A stretch of DNA of 64,000 nt, taken from positions 5,550,739 to 5,614,738 of the forward strand of contig NZ_CP070973.1 in the NCBI RefSeq assembly GCF_017086405.1, written 5' to 3'. Position 1 is the first letter of the stretch. Every line of letters begins with the position of its first letter. The position numbers and the translations under genes were made by a program. Source of the stretch: Mycobacterium gordonae (GTDB taxonomy: Bacteria; Actinomycetota; Actinomycetes; Mycobacteriales; Mycobacteriaceae). Shown here one piece after another: positions 34,145-41,387 of this stretch. The notes beneath the pieces are model-generated. The model saw nothing but the letters and a program-made list of their open reading frames with translations. It was not told the origin of the DNA and did no database searches.

Positions 34145-34220
34145 CGGCGCCCTCAGCGCAGGCCCGACGCCCTCAGCGCAGACTCGACGCCCTCAGCGCA
34201 GCCCCGACGCCCTCAGCGCA
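34145..34220. repeat. 20-bp tandem repeat, about four copies
   Basis: The core CGACGCCCTCAGCGCA recurs exactly every 20 bases four times (first copy with one change), with alternating spacers GACT, GGCC and GCCC. It lies between two convergent genes, 41 bases after one stop and 16 before the other. It is a minisatellite (VNTR-like) and not a CRISPR: units are too short and there are no unique spacers. Confidence 0.85.
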
Positions 34221-34235
34221 GACTCGGTGCCGAAA

Positions 34236-34865
34236 CTAGGGCCGGTGCGCCCGACCCAGCGCCAATTCGGATACCGGAAGCGGTGCCCACGCCGGCAACG
34301 TCCACTCCCGCCGCGCGGTGCGCACCTCGAAACCGGAGTAGACGATCGCACGCTCGGTGTCGCGATGGGTGTGGCAGTTGCCGAACATTTTGGGCCAGAT
34401 GGTCGCATCGGCGATCCGCTGCAGGCGGCCCCGCGCGCCGGCGCTGGCAATATGCTCGAGGTAGCGCAACTCCCCGCCGGGCCGCAGCAGTGAATGCAAG
34501 CGTCGCAGCACGCCCCCCTGATCTTGCACCGAGCACAACACCAGCGAACAGACCACGGCGTCGAACGGCTCCACGTCGCCGATCTCTTCAGCGGTCTCGT
34601 GGGTCACCACTACCGGAATCGGCGCAACGGCCGCCGCCGCCCTGGCCAGATCCACCAACCGCGGCTCGGGTTCGACGGCGAGTACGTGGGTGACGGCGTC
34701 GGGATAGTAGGCGAAGTTGGTTCCGCTGCCGGCCCCGATTTCGAGGACCCGGCCCGACAGGCCGGCCAGGTTCTCTCGACGCAGCGCGCGGACCGACTCG
34801 GCTTCGTGGGTGGCGAAAACGGGCCAGACCCGGGCAAAGAAGGGGTTGTCGACGCTCGGGGTCAT
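34236..34865 (-). CDS. Class I SAM-dependent methyltransferase (Rv1147 position)
   Basis: A 209-residue methyltransferase. VLEIGAGSGTNFAYY is the SAM motif I, then LAVEPEPRLVDLAR, and FDAVVCSLVLCSV with LRPGGELRYLEHI. It resembles the UbiE/PLMT type, which may act on phospholipids or small molecules. ATG at 34865 directly follows the TetR stop (TAGTGATG), so it is the last gene of an mmpL-tetR-methyltransferase unit. Longer upstream frame rejected. Confidence 0.85.
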   Translation of the reverse strand: MTPSVDNPFFARVWPVFATHEAESVRALRRENLAGLSGRVLEIGAGSGTNFAYYPDAVTHVLAVEPEPRLVDLARAAAAVAPIPVVVTHETAEEIGDVEPFDAVVCSLVLCSVQDQGGVLRRLHSLLRPGGELRYLEHIASAGARGRLQRIADATIWPKMFGNCHTHRDTERAIVYSGFEVRTARREWTLPAWAPLPVSELALGRAHRP

Positions 34866-34867
34866 CA

Positions 34868-35569
34868 CTACGCCTCCTGCGCGGGGCGCTGTTCGAGCAC
34901 CCAATCCACCAACCGCTGGGACGTCGCGTCGGCGCCGACGAGCCCTGCCACCATATGACCGCACAGTACCGCGCCCAGAACCCGCTGTGCGAACGTCTCG
35001 ACGTCGCCGAACGGCAGGTGCGGCTTGGCGATCAAAATGGCTGCCACGCCGTGCGCGGCGGTCCACAACTCCAAGGCGATCCTGGTCGGATCGTCAGTCA
35101 GGTAGACGCCCTCATCCATCAGCGACTGGACCGAGGCACGCATGTGCCGGAACGCCGAACTGTCCAGTGCCGTATCGACATTGCTCCCAGAGCGCCACTC
35201 GCTCATGGTGGCGAGCCGATACAGTTCCGGAGTCTGCAGCGCGAACCGCACATAGACCATCGCTTGGGCACGGAGGACCTCAACGGTGCCGGCGTGCCCT
35301 ACTGCGGCCCGCTCCATCGCCTCGTCGAGTCGGGCCAAATACCGCGCGCACACCGCATCCAGCAACGCATTCTTGTCCTGGAAATGCAGGTAGATCGACG
35401 GTGATGTGACGCCGACGCGTTGCGCGACCGATCGAATCGAGACGGCCCGGGCCTGCCCGGTTTCAAGAAGCAATTCCGTTGCTGCATCCAGGATTTCGTG
35501 ACGCAGCCGGTCACCCGAGCCGCGTGGGGCGCGCTGGCGGCGCAGCCCGTGCACCGAGACGTCAACCAC
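34868..35569 (-). CDS. TetR-family regulator in the mmpL13 operon
   Basis: A 233-residue protein with the HTH RHEILDAATELLLE then VSIRSVAQRVGVTSPSIYLHF and a C-terminal ligand domain of the TetR_C_13/33 type (YVRFALQTPELYRLATM, ALELWTAAHGVAAIL). The GTG at 35569 overlaps the mmpL13 stop by 8 bases. By position it should regulate the transporter gene it follows; the dyad upstream of mmpL13 is a candidate operator. Confidence 0.87.
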   Translation of the reverse strand: MVDVSVHGLRRQRAPRGSGDRLRHEILDAATELLLETGQARAVSIRSVAQRVGVTSPSIYLHFQDKNALLDAVCARYLARLDEAMERAAVGHAGTVEVLRAQAMVYVRFALQTPELYRLATMSEWRSGSNVDTALDSSAFRHMRASVQSLMDEGVYLTDDPTRIALELWTAAHGVAAILIAKPHLPFGDVETFAQRVLGAVLCGHMVAGLVGADATSQRLVDWVLEQRPAQEA

Positions 35570-37925
35570 GGCGCGTCACCGACGCGTGGACGTCGTGTCC
35601 ATTGCGCTGCGACGGCATTATGGCGGTGTCGGCCTCACTCGGCACCCGGTGGCCGGCAATCCCGGCAGGCTCTTCGCTGGAGCCGCCCTCACTGATGCCG
35701 AAGCGCTGGTGTATCCACACCAGGGGTTTGGGCGCCCACCAGTTCCACCTGCCCATCACATGCATGAACGCCGGGACCAGGACCATGCGCACCAGGGTGG
35801 CGTCGGCGATTACCGCGAGCGTCAGGCCCAGACCGAACATGCGCATGAAGGACACGTGCGCGGCGATCAGTGCCGCGAACGACATCGACATGACCAGCGC
35901 TGCCGCGGTGATCACCCGACCGGTACGAGCCACCCCCAGCGCCACGCTTTCGTCGTTGGCGGCGTGCGCCTGCGCTGGACTGGGTTTCGCGGGCCGGGCC
36001 GCCCCGGAGGCCAGCCAGTACTCCCGAATACGGGAGACCAGGAACACCTCATAGTCCATCGACAACCCGAAAGCGATACAGAACAGCAGCACCGGCATGT
36101 TGGCCACCAGCGTCCCGCTCGGGGTGGTGCCCAGTGCGCCGAGGTGGCCGTCCTGGAAGATCCACACCAGCGCGCCGAACGCGGCGCTCAACGAGAGCAT
36201 GTTCAGCACCAGCGCCTTCACCGGCAGCACCACGCTGCCGGTCAGCAGGAACAGCAGGATGAAGGTCACCGCGGCCATCAACCCCAGGACCAGAGGCAGC
36301 CGGTCGGTCACCGCGTCGACGCTGTCCCGGTTGACCTGCGCGACGCCGGCCATCTCAACGCTGCGCCCGCCCGGCCCGGCCACCTGATGCAGCCGTTTGA
36401 GCTGGTTGTCCGAGGCTTGCGAGAACAGCGGCGCGGTGCTGCTCACGGTCAGCAAGGCGCTGCCGTCGGTGATCCCGGTGGCCGCGACCGGCGGGCCCGA
36501 CGGCCGGCCACCGATGAACGTCCCCGTTGGGGCGGAGACCGCCGACACGTCGGTTACCAGGGACAGGCCGGCCGCGTACCGGCTGAGGTCATCCGACGTC
36601 AGGCCGCGGGCGTCGGGGACGACGATGGGCACGGCGGTCGCCGAGTCGCGCGCGAAGTTGTCGCGCAGTTGGTCGCCCACCTGATGCGCCGACGCCGAGG
36701 TGGGCAGCACCCGGTCGTCCGGAAATCCCCACTTCACCGAGAAGAACGGCAGCCCGAGCAGGAATAGCAGCGCGACGACGGCCGAACCGATCGGCAGCCA
36801 GTGGCGCATCACGAACTTGCTGGAGCGGTACCAGAACAACTGCTCAACCGGCTTGTGCACCGGTTCGGAGCGCCGGAAGACCCGGCGCAGCAGACGTCGC
36901 ACATCGAACGCGTCGATCCGCGAACCCATCAGCACGATGGCGGCCGGGGTGACCACGATCGAGGCCGTCGCGACGAAGGCCACCGTCGCCACCCCGGCGT
37001 AGGCGAATGACTTGAGGAAGTACATCGGGAAGGCCACCGTCGCGGCCATGGACAACGCCACAGTGACAGCTGAGAACAGCACGGTGCGCCCGGAAGTGGC
37101 CATCGTGCGGATCAGCGCCTGTTCGCGGTCGCAGCCCTCGGCCAATTCGTCGCGGTAGCGGCTGATGATCAGCAGGGTGTAGTCGATGGCCAGCGCCAGT
37201 CCCAGGGCGGTGCTCAGGTTCAGCGCGAAGATCGACACTTCGGTGGTGAAAGTGACCAACCGCAGCACCGACATCGATCCGACCACCGCCAGAGCGCCCA
37301 GGGCCATCGGTAGCGCTGCTGTCAACAACCCGCCGAACACCCACACCAACACCAGGAAGCTGAACGGGATCGCGATCATCTCCATGACCAGCAGGTCGGC
37401 CTGGTTCTGCTTGTTGATCTGCGCGTACTCCATGGCCGAGCCACCCGCGCGGACGGTGACACCGTCGTGGTCGTGCACGAACTGATCGGCCAGGGTCTGG
37501 GCATTCTTCTGCGCGTCGTTTTCGCCGCCCTTGAGGTTGACGACGATCAGGCCGGACTTACCGTCCTTACTTATGAGGTCGGCGCCGGCTTCCGGCGGCG
37601 CCGTCCAGGCCGAGGTGACGTTGAACACCAGCGGCGACTTCTTGAGCTGGTCGACGAGGTCGGTGCCCGCGCTGCGGGCCTGATCGCTACTGGCTCCCCC
37701 GGGCGCGGTGACGAGGATCAGCATCTGCTGACCGCTCTGCCCGAACTTGTCGGTCAGCAGCGTGATGGCGCGCGCCGACTCTGAGTTCGGGTCCTGAAAA
37801 CCACCCGGGGAGAGGCTGTTGGCAACCGGGATGCCGAAGATTGCGGCAGCGACAAACACCAGCAGTGCGATCCCGATGATTCGTCGTGGGGCCGCGATGG
37901 CCAGTCGTGCGATCCCCTGCAGCAT
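35562..37925 (-). CDS. mmpL13: MmpL-family RND lipid transporter, intact MmpL13
   Basis: A 787-residue MMPL protein. N-terminal helix, a periplasmic domain (PNSESARAITLLTDKFG), five helices with the YRDELAEG loop, a second periplasmic domain and five or six C-terminal helices with GLSMDYEVFLVSRIREYW, the conserved MmpL segment with Asp-Tyr of the proton relay. It exports or moves lipids across the inner membrane. In M. tuberculosis the locus is split into Rv1145 and Rv1146 (mmpL13a/b); here it is one open frame. Start ATG after GGAGGGGGA. Confidence 0.9.
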   Translation of the reverse strand: MLQGIARLAIAAPRRIIGIALLVFVAAAIFGIPVANSLSPGGFQDPNSESARAITLLTDKFGQSGQQMLILVTAPGGASSDQARSAGTDLVDQLKKSPLVFNVTSAWTAPPEAGADLISKDGKSGLIVVNLKGGENDAQKNAQTLADQFVHDHDGVTVRAGGSAMEYAQINKQNQADLLVMEMIAIPFSFLVLVWVFGGLLTAALPMALGALAVVGSMSVLRLVTFTTEVSIFALNLSTALGLALAIDYTLLIISRYRDELAEGCDREQALIRTMATSGRTVLFSAVTVALSMAATVAFPMYFLKSFAYAGVATVAFVATASIVVTPAAIVLMGSRIDAFDVRRLLRRVFRRSEPVHKPVEQLFWYRSSKFVMRHWLPIGSAVVALLFLLGLPFFSVKWGFPDDRVLPTSASAHQVGDQLRDNFARDSATAVPIVVPDARGLTSDDLSRYAAGLSLVTDVSAVSAPTGTFIGGRPSGPPVAATGITDGSALLTVSSTAPLFSQASDNQLKRLHQVAGPGGRSVEMAGVAQVNRDSVDAVTDRLPLVLGLMAAVTFILLFLLTGSVVLPVKALVLNMLSLSAAFGALVWIFQDGHLGALGTTPSGTLVANMPVLLFCIAFGLSMDYEVFLVSRIREYWLASGAARPAKPSPAQAHAANDESVALGVARTGRVITAAALVMSMSFAALIAAHVSFMRMFGLGLTLAVIADATLVRMVLVPAFMHVMGRWNWWAPKPLVWIHQRFGISEGGSSEEPAGIAGHRVPSEADTAIMPSQRNGHDVHASVTRRG

Positions 37926-37984
37926 GTCGTGTCCCCCTCCGGCCGCTGGCCGCGCGCCATCCCGGGCTATCGCACAGCTATCGG

Positions 37985-38008
37985 CGCTAACTTAGCAACG
38001 CTAACTTA
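37985..38008. promoter_or_regulatory. Candidate operator upstream of mmpL13
   Basis: CGCTAACTTA occurs twice (37985-37994 and 37999-38008), 14 bases apart. The overlap forms a dyad TTAGC-AAC-GCTAA (37992-38004). It lies 60-80 bases before the mmpL13 start and is a good size for a TetR dimer site. Target of the operon's TetR protein by inference. Confidence 0.45.
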
Positions 38009-38170
38009 CAAGTGTCAAACAAGACCCCAGCAGGGATACGAGTGCAGGTGGGAGATGGTTCAACGGGGCGCAAATCGGGTATCCCCGCGCTTCGCGGCGC
38101 ACCCTACCCACCGGTAAGAATTGCCACCATTTTCCGAACCGTGACTCACGGATTCCTTAATGCAGGCTCT

Positions 38171-38176
38171 TACGCT
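38171..38176 (+). promoter_or_regulatory. Predicted -10 element of the two-peptide unit
   Basis: TACGCT ends seven bases before the ATG at 38184, the leaderless spacing seen elsewhere in this window. Confidence 0.45.
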
Positions 38177-38183
38177 CAATGTC

Positions 38184-38315
38184 ATGTGGATCGACGACTC
38201 GAGTGCCGACGTCATCAAGGCTGACTTCGAAGCTCTCTACCACGGCGACATGCTCGTCGAAGGTGAGACCTCGGAGCAGTTCGAAGACTGGCAACCCCTG
38301 CCGACAGCAAGCTGA
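38184..38315 (+). CDS. Small acidic protein of 43 residues, unrecognised
   Basis: The frame starts MWIDDSSADVIKADFEALYH and ends EQFEDWQPLPTAS. It is strongly acidic with three Trp/Tyr and has no signal peptide or membrane segment. A TAnnnT promoter at leaderless spacing precedes it and a second small ORF and a strong terminator follow, so there is a complete short transcription unit. An alternative ATG at 38179 opens another frame that runs through to 38388 but reads as Ser/Thr/Arg-rich noise until the second ORF. I recognise no family. It could be a secreted-factor precursor, a regulator or a RiPP-type precursor; all are guesses. Confidence 0.55.
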   Translation: MWIDDSSADVIKADFEALYHGDMLVEGETSEQFEDWQPLPTAS

Positions 38316-38325
38316 GGTAAACACC

Positions 38326-38388
38326 ATGGGCGTAATAGCACGACTACTGATGGCCGAACCCACCGTCTCCCGATGGTTTCGTCGATAG
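38326..38388 (+). CDS. Tiny basic ORF of 20 residues in the same unit
   Basis: ATG at 38326 with TGAGGTAA seven bases upstream, 10 bases after the first ORF's stop. It encodes MGVIARLLMAEPTVSRWFRR, a hydrophobic-basic amphipathic peptide with charge opposite to its neighbour. The terminator begins 20 bases after its stop. A real peptide or a leader peptide are both possible. Confidence 0.45.
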   Translation: MGVIARLLMAEPTVSRWFRR

Positions 38389-38408
38389 CCACCTAGTGGT
38401 TCCGATGT

Positions 38409-38445
38409 AAGCCCCCCGCGATTGCGGGGGGCTTCTTCGGTTTTT
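38409..38445 (+). terminator. Strong rho-independent terminator
   Basis: AAGCCCCCCGC (38409-38419) and GCGGGGGGCTT (38424-38434) form a perfect 11-bp stem with a GATT loop, followed by TTTTT at 38441-38445. It is the clearest intrinsic terminator of the window and closes the two-peptide unit. Confidence 0.85.
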
Positions 38446-38542
38446 GGGACTGGGAGTCTCGGCAGTCGCCGAGCCTGAAAATCTGCAGCGAAAGTGCGAC
38501 GAAGTAAGCCTCTGACCACAATGCAGGCTCGGCGAGGGGCTT

Positions 38543-39295
38543 TCAGCGCGGCGCCATCCGGATGGCGCCGTCCAGTCGGATCACCTCACCGTTGAGCATC
38601 GGGTTCTCGATGATGTGCACGGCGAGCGCGCCGTACTCGTCCGGGTCACCCAACCGGGCCGGGTGCGGGACCTGCTTGCCCAGCGACTTCTGCGCTTCTT
38701 CGGGCAGGGAACCCAGCAGCGGGGTCTTGAACAATCCCGGCGCGATGGTCACCACGCGAATGAGCTCGCGCGACAGATCCCGGGCGATCGGTAGCGTCAT
38801 GCCCACGACGCCGCCCTTGGAGGCCGAGTACGCGGCCTGGCCGATCTGGCCGTCGAAGGCGGCGACGGATGCGGTGTTGATGATGACGCCCCGCTCTCCC
38901 CCTAGCGGCTCGGTCTTTGCGATCCGCTCAGCGGCCAGGCGCAGCACGTTGAAGGTGCCGATCAGGTTGACCTCGACCACCTTCTTAAAGCCCTTCAGCG
39001 GGAACGGCCCGTCTTTGGACAGCGTCTTGATCGCGTTGCCGATGCCGGCACAGTTGACGTTGATGCGCACCGGGCCCAGGGACTCGGCGAGATCCAGCGC
39101 CTTGGCGACGCCGTCCTCGTCGGTGACGTCGGTCTGCGCGAAGTGCGCCAGGTCGCCGAGGGCGGCCACCGCCTCTTCGCCCCGCACGTCCAACACCACG
39201 ACGTGCGCCCCGGCGTCGAGCAGCCGTTTGGTGGTGGCCAGTCCCAGGCCGGATGCCCCTCCGGTGACGACTGCGACGGCGTCCCTGATCTCCAC
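38543..39295 (-). CDS. Short-chain dehydrogenase, 3-hydroxyacyl-CoA dehydrogenase type II-like
   Basis: A 250-residue classical SDR, the same length as Rv1144. VAVVTGGASGLGLAT binds NAD, with VNCAGIG, the catalytic Ser in INTASVAAFDG and YSASKGGV with Tyr and Lys. It is closest to 17-beta-HSD10/3-hydroxyacyl-CoA dehydrogenase, acting in fatty-acid or sterol side-chain oxidation. GTG at 39295 follows AAAGGA. A palindrome CCAACC-TACT-GGTTGG lies 21 bases upstream. Same strand as mcr, 42 bases after it. Confidence 0.92.
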   Translation of the reverse strand: MEIRDAVAVVTGGASGLGLATTKRLLDAGAHVVVLDVRGEEAVAALGDLAHFAQTDVTDEDGVAKALDLAESLGPVRINVNCAGIGNAIKTLSKDGPFPLKGFKKVVEVNLIGTFNVLRLAAERIAKTEPLGGERGVIINTASVAAFDGQIGQAAYSASKGGVVGMTLPIARDLSRELIRVVTIAPGLFKTPLLGSLPEEAQKSLGKQVPHPARLGDPDEYGALAVHIIENPMLNGEVIRLDGAIRMAPR

Positions 39296-39315
39296 GCGAG
39301 TATTCCTTTCATTTC

Positions 39316-39331
39316 CCAACCTACTGGTTGG
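39316..39331. promoter_or_regulatory. AACC/GGTT operator-like palindrome upstream of the SDR gene
   Basis: CCAACCTACTGGTTGG: two perfect 6-base arms with a 4-base spacer, between the mcr stop and the SDR start. Related sites are at 40451 and 63753, each before a fatty-acid-degradation gene. Fits a TetR-family dimer site; regulator unknown. Confidence 0.55.
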
Positions 39332-39337
39332 TTGGGA

Positions 39338-40414
39338 CTATACCCAGTCCGCGAGGATCGCTTCGATGTCGCCCACCGGTTGCGCCGAGCGGGGCGTATC
39401 GGCCGGGGTGCGGGAGAACCGCGGGGCGGGCATCGGCTGCAGATGGCCGTCCACCTCGTACAACGTGTTCCGCTCGGCGATGTGCGGTTCGGTGTGCGCT
39501 TCGCCGAACGCCAGGATCGGCGTCACGCACGCGTCAGAGTCGGCAAAAACCTTGGCCCAGTGGTCGCGGTCGCGGCTGCCGAACGCGTCGACCAGCAGCG
39601 CCCGCAATTCGGGCCAGCGCGTGACGTCGTTCTGCGGCGGCAAGGCCGCGGCGTCCAGCCCCAGGCCCGCGATCATCGCGGCGTAGAACTGCGGCTCGAT
39701 CGCGCCGACCGCGACATAACGACCGTCGGCACATTCGTAGGTGTCGTAGTACGGCGCACCACCGTCGAGCATGTTGGTGCCGCGCGCATCGGTCCACAGG
39801 CCCGAGGCCCGCATCTGCCACATCATCTGCACCAGCACGCTGGACCCGTCGACCATCGCGGCGTCGACCACCTGCCCCCTGCCCGAGCCGTGCCGTTCCC
39901 ACAACGCCGACAGAATGCCGAGAAGCAGGAACATCGAGCCGCCACCGAAGTCGCCGACCAGGTTCAGCGGCGGCACCGGCCGCTCATTCGCCCGGCCGAT
40001 GGAATGCAGAATGCCGTTCAGCGAGATGTAGTTGATGTCGTGACCGGCCTGCTGGCTGCGAGGGCCGGTCTGGCCCCAGCCGGTCATTCGTGCGTAAACC
40101 AGGCGCTCGTTGACCTTCGCGCAGTCCTCCGGGCCGAGACCGAGCCGCTCGGCGACCCCTGGGCGGTAACCCTCGATCAGCACGTCGGCCTTGGCGACCA
40201 GCTTCAGCACCAGCTCGCGGCCCACGTCGGACTTGAGGTCAGCCGAAACGATCCGGCGGTTGCGGCTCATGGCGTCCTTCACCGGACCGCCGGGACCGGG
40301 ACGGTCCACCCGCACCACGTCGGCGCCGAGGTCGCCCAGGATCATGGCGGCGTGCGGGCCCGGCCCGATCCCCGCCAGTTCGACGACACGTAAACCTTGC
40401 AGCGGTCCCGCCAT
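39338..40414 (-). CDS. mcr: Alpha-methylacyl-CoA racemase
   Basis: A 358-residue family III CoA-transferase-fold racemase, close to the 360 of M. tuberculosis Mcr (Rv1143). GIGPGPHAAMILGDLGADVV is the N-terminal CoA site; catalytic His in QQAGHDINY, Asp in NLVGDFGGGS and Glu in VGAIEPQF are all present. It interconverts R and S 2-methylacyl-CoAs so that beta-oxidation of branched fatty acids and sterol side chains can proceed. ATG at 40414 after AAAGG. Divergent from echA10. Confidence 0.95.
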   Translation of the reverse strand: MAGPLQGLRVVELAGIGPGPHAAMILGDLGADVVRVDRPGPGGPVKDAMSRNRRIVSADLKSDVGRELVLKLVAKADVLIEGYRPGVAERLGLGPEDCAKVNERLVYARMTGWGQTGPRSQQAGHDINYISLNGILHSIGRANERPVPPLNLVGDFGGGSMFLLLGILSALWERHGSGRGQVVDAAMVDGSSVLVQMMWQMRASGLWTDARGTNMLDGGAPYYDTYECADGRYVAVGAIEPQFYAAMIAGLGLDAAALPPQNDVTRWPELRALLVDAFGSRDRDHWAKVFADSDACVTPILAFGEAHTEPHIAERNTLYEVDGHLQPMPAPRFSRTPADTPRSAQPVGDIEAILADWV

Positions 40415-40450
40415 GGGTGCACCGACCTTTCGTCCGCTTTGACGCCCTAA

Positions 40451-40460
40451 CAACCGGTTG
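40451..40460. promoter_or_regulatory. AACC/GGTT palindrome between mcr and echA10
   Basis: CAACCGGTTG is a perfect 10-base palindrome, 37 bases before the mcr start and 70 before the echA10 start. It shares half sites with the dyads at 39316 and 63753, but has no spacer. Confidence 0.5.
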
Positions 40461-40530
40461 ATTGCATCTTCGCAGCCACCACAACCGCCCACGCAATCCG
40501 GGTCGCCTCCCCAGGCTTACTGTAAATCGC

Positions 40531-41340
40531 ATGTCCGAATCTGGAATTGCCGCTCTCGCCCGTGTCCCGGGGCTCGACGTCGCGCTGACCGACGGCGTGC
40601 TGTCGCTGACGATTAACCGGCCCGACAGCCTCAACTCGCTGATCACTCCGGTCCTCACCGGCCTCGCCGACGCGATGGAAGCCGCCGCCACCGACCCGGC
40701 CGTCCGGGTGGTGCGACTCGGTGGCGCCGGACGAGGATTCAGCTCTGGGGCCGGCATCAGCGCCGGCGACACGGCCGGCAGCCGAGTCACGCCGGACGAG
40801 ATCATCCTGGAGATCAACCGCCTCATCCGGGCGATCACCACGCTGCCGCGCCCGGTGGTTGCCGTCGTGCAGGGGCCCGCGGCCGGCGTGGGGGTGTCCA
40901 TCGCTTTGGCTTGCGATGTCGTGTTGGCTTCGGAGAATGCGTTTTTCATTCTCGCGTTCACCAAGATCGGCTTGATGCCCGACGGCGGGGCGTCGGCTCT
41001 GGTCGCCGCGGCGGTCGGCCGCATCCGGGCCCTGCGGATGGCGTTGCTACCCGAGCGGCTCACGGCCACCGAGGCGCTGTCATGGGGCCTGGTGAGCGCG
41101 GTCTATCCTGCCGAGGAATTCGACGCCGAAGTGGAGAAAGTAGTTTCGCGATTGCTGACCGGACCAGCGGTGGCATTCGCCAAGACCAAGGCTGCCATCA
41201 ACGAAGCCACGCTGACCGAACTCGGTCCCGCCCTCGAGCGGGAATTGAGCGGGCAACGCGACCTGTTGCAGGCGCCCGACTTCAAAGAGGGAGTCAGAGC
41301 GTTCCAGGAACGCCGCGCCCCCGATTTCACCGACGCCTGA
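40531..41340 (+). CDS. echA10: Enoyl-CoA hydratase/isomerase EchA10
   Basis: A 269-residue crotonase. INRPDSLNSL is the N-terminal motif, GAGRGFSSGAGIS the oxyanion region, QGPAAGVGVSIALACDVVLA the second oxyanion segment. One of the two acid residues of a true hydratase is not obvious (MPDGGAS keeps only Asp), so an isomerase or other crotonase reaction is possible. TACTGT at 40518-40523 ends seven bases before the ATG, so it is probably leaderless. Rv1142c position. Confidence 0.9.
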   Translation: MSESGIAALARVPGLDVALTDGVLSLTINRPDSLNSLITPVLTGLADAMEAAATDPAVRVVRLGGAGRGFSSGAGISAGDTAGSRVTPDEIILEINRLIRAITTLPRPVVAVVQGPAAGVGVSIALACDVVLASENAFFILAFTKIGLMPDGGASALVAAAVGRIRALRMALLPERLTATEALSWGLVSAVYPAEEFDAEVEKVVSRLLTGPAVAFAKTKAAINEATLTELGPALERELSGQRDLLQAPDFKEGVRAFQERRAPDFTDA

Positions 41341-41387
41341 CAGGATTACCAATCCGTTCTTGCGTCTACTCCGAATAATTGGTCAAC

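Noticed and set aside
34145..34220. CRISPR-like array
   Set aside because: Repeats are about 16 bases with 4-base spacers; there are no unique spacers and no cas genes.
38184..38388. Mycofactocin (MftA) or Pup-like precursor
   Set aside because: The 43-residue peptide lacks the MftA C-terminal Val-Tyr and the Pup Gly-Gly-Gln/Glu ending, and no radical SAM or proteasome gene is adjacent.
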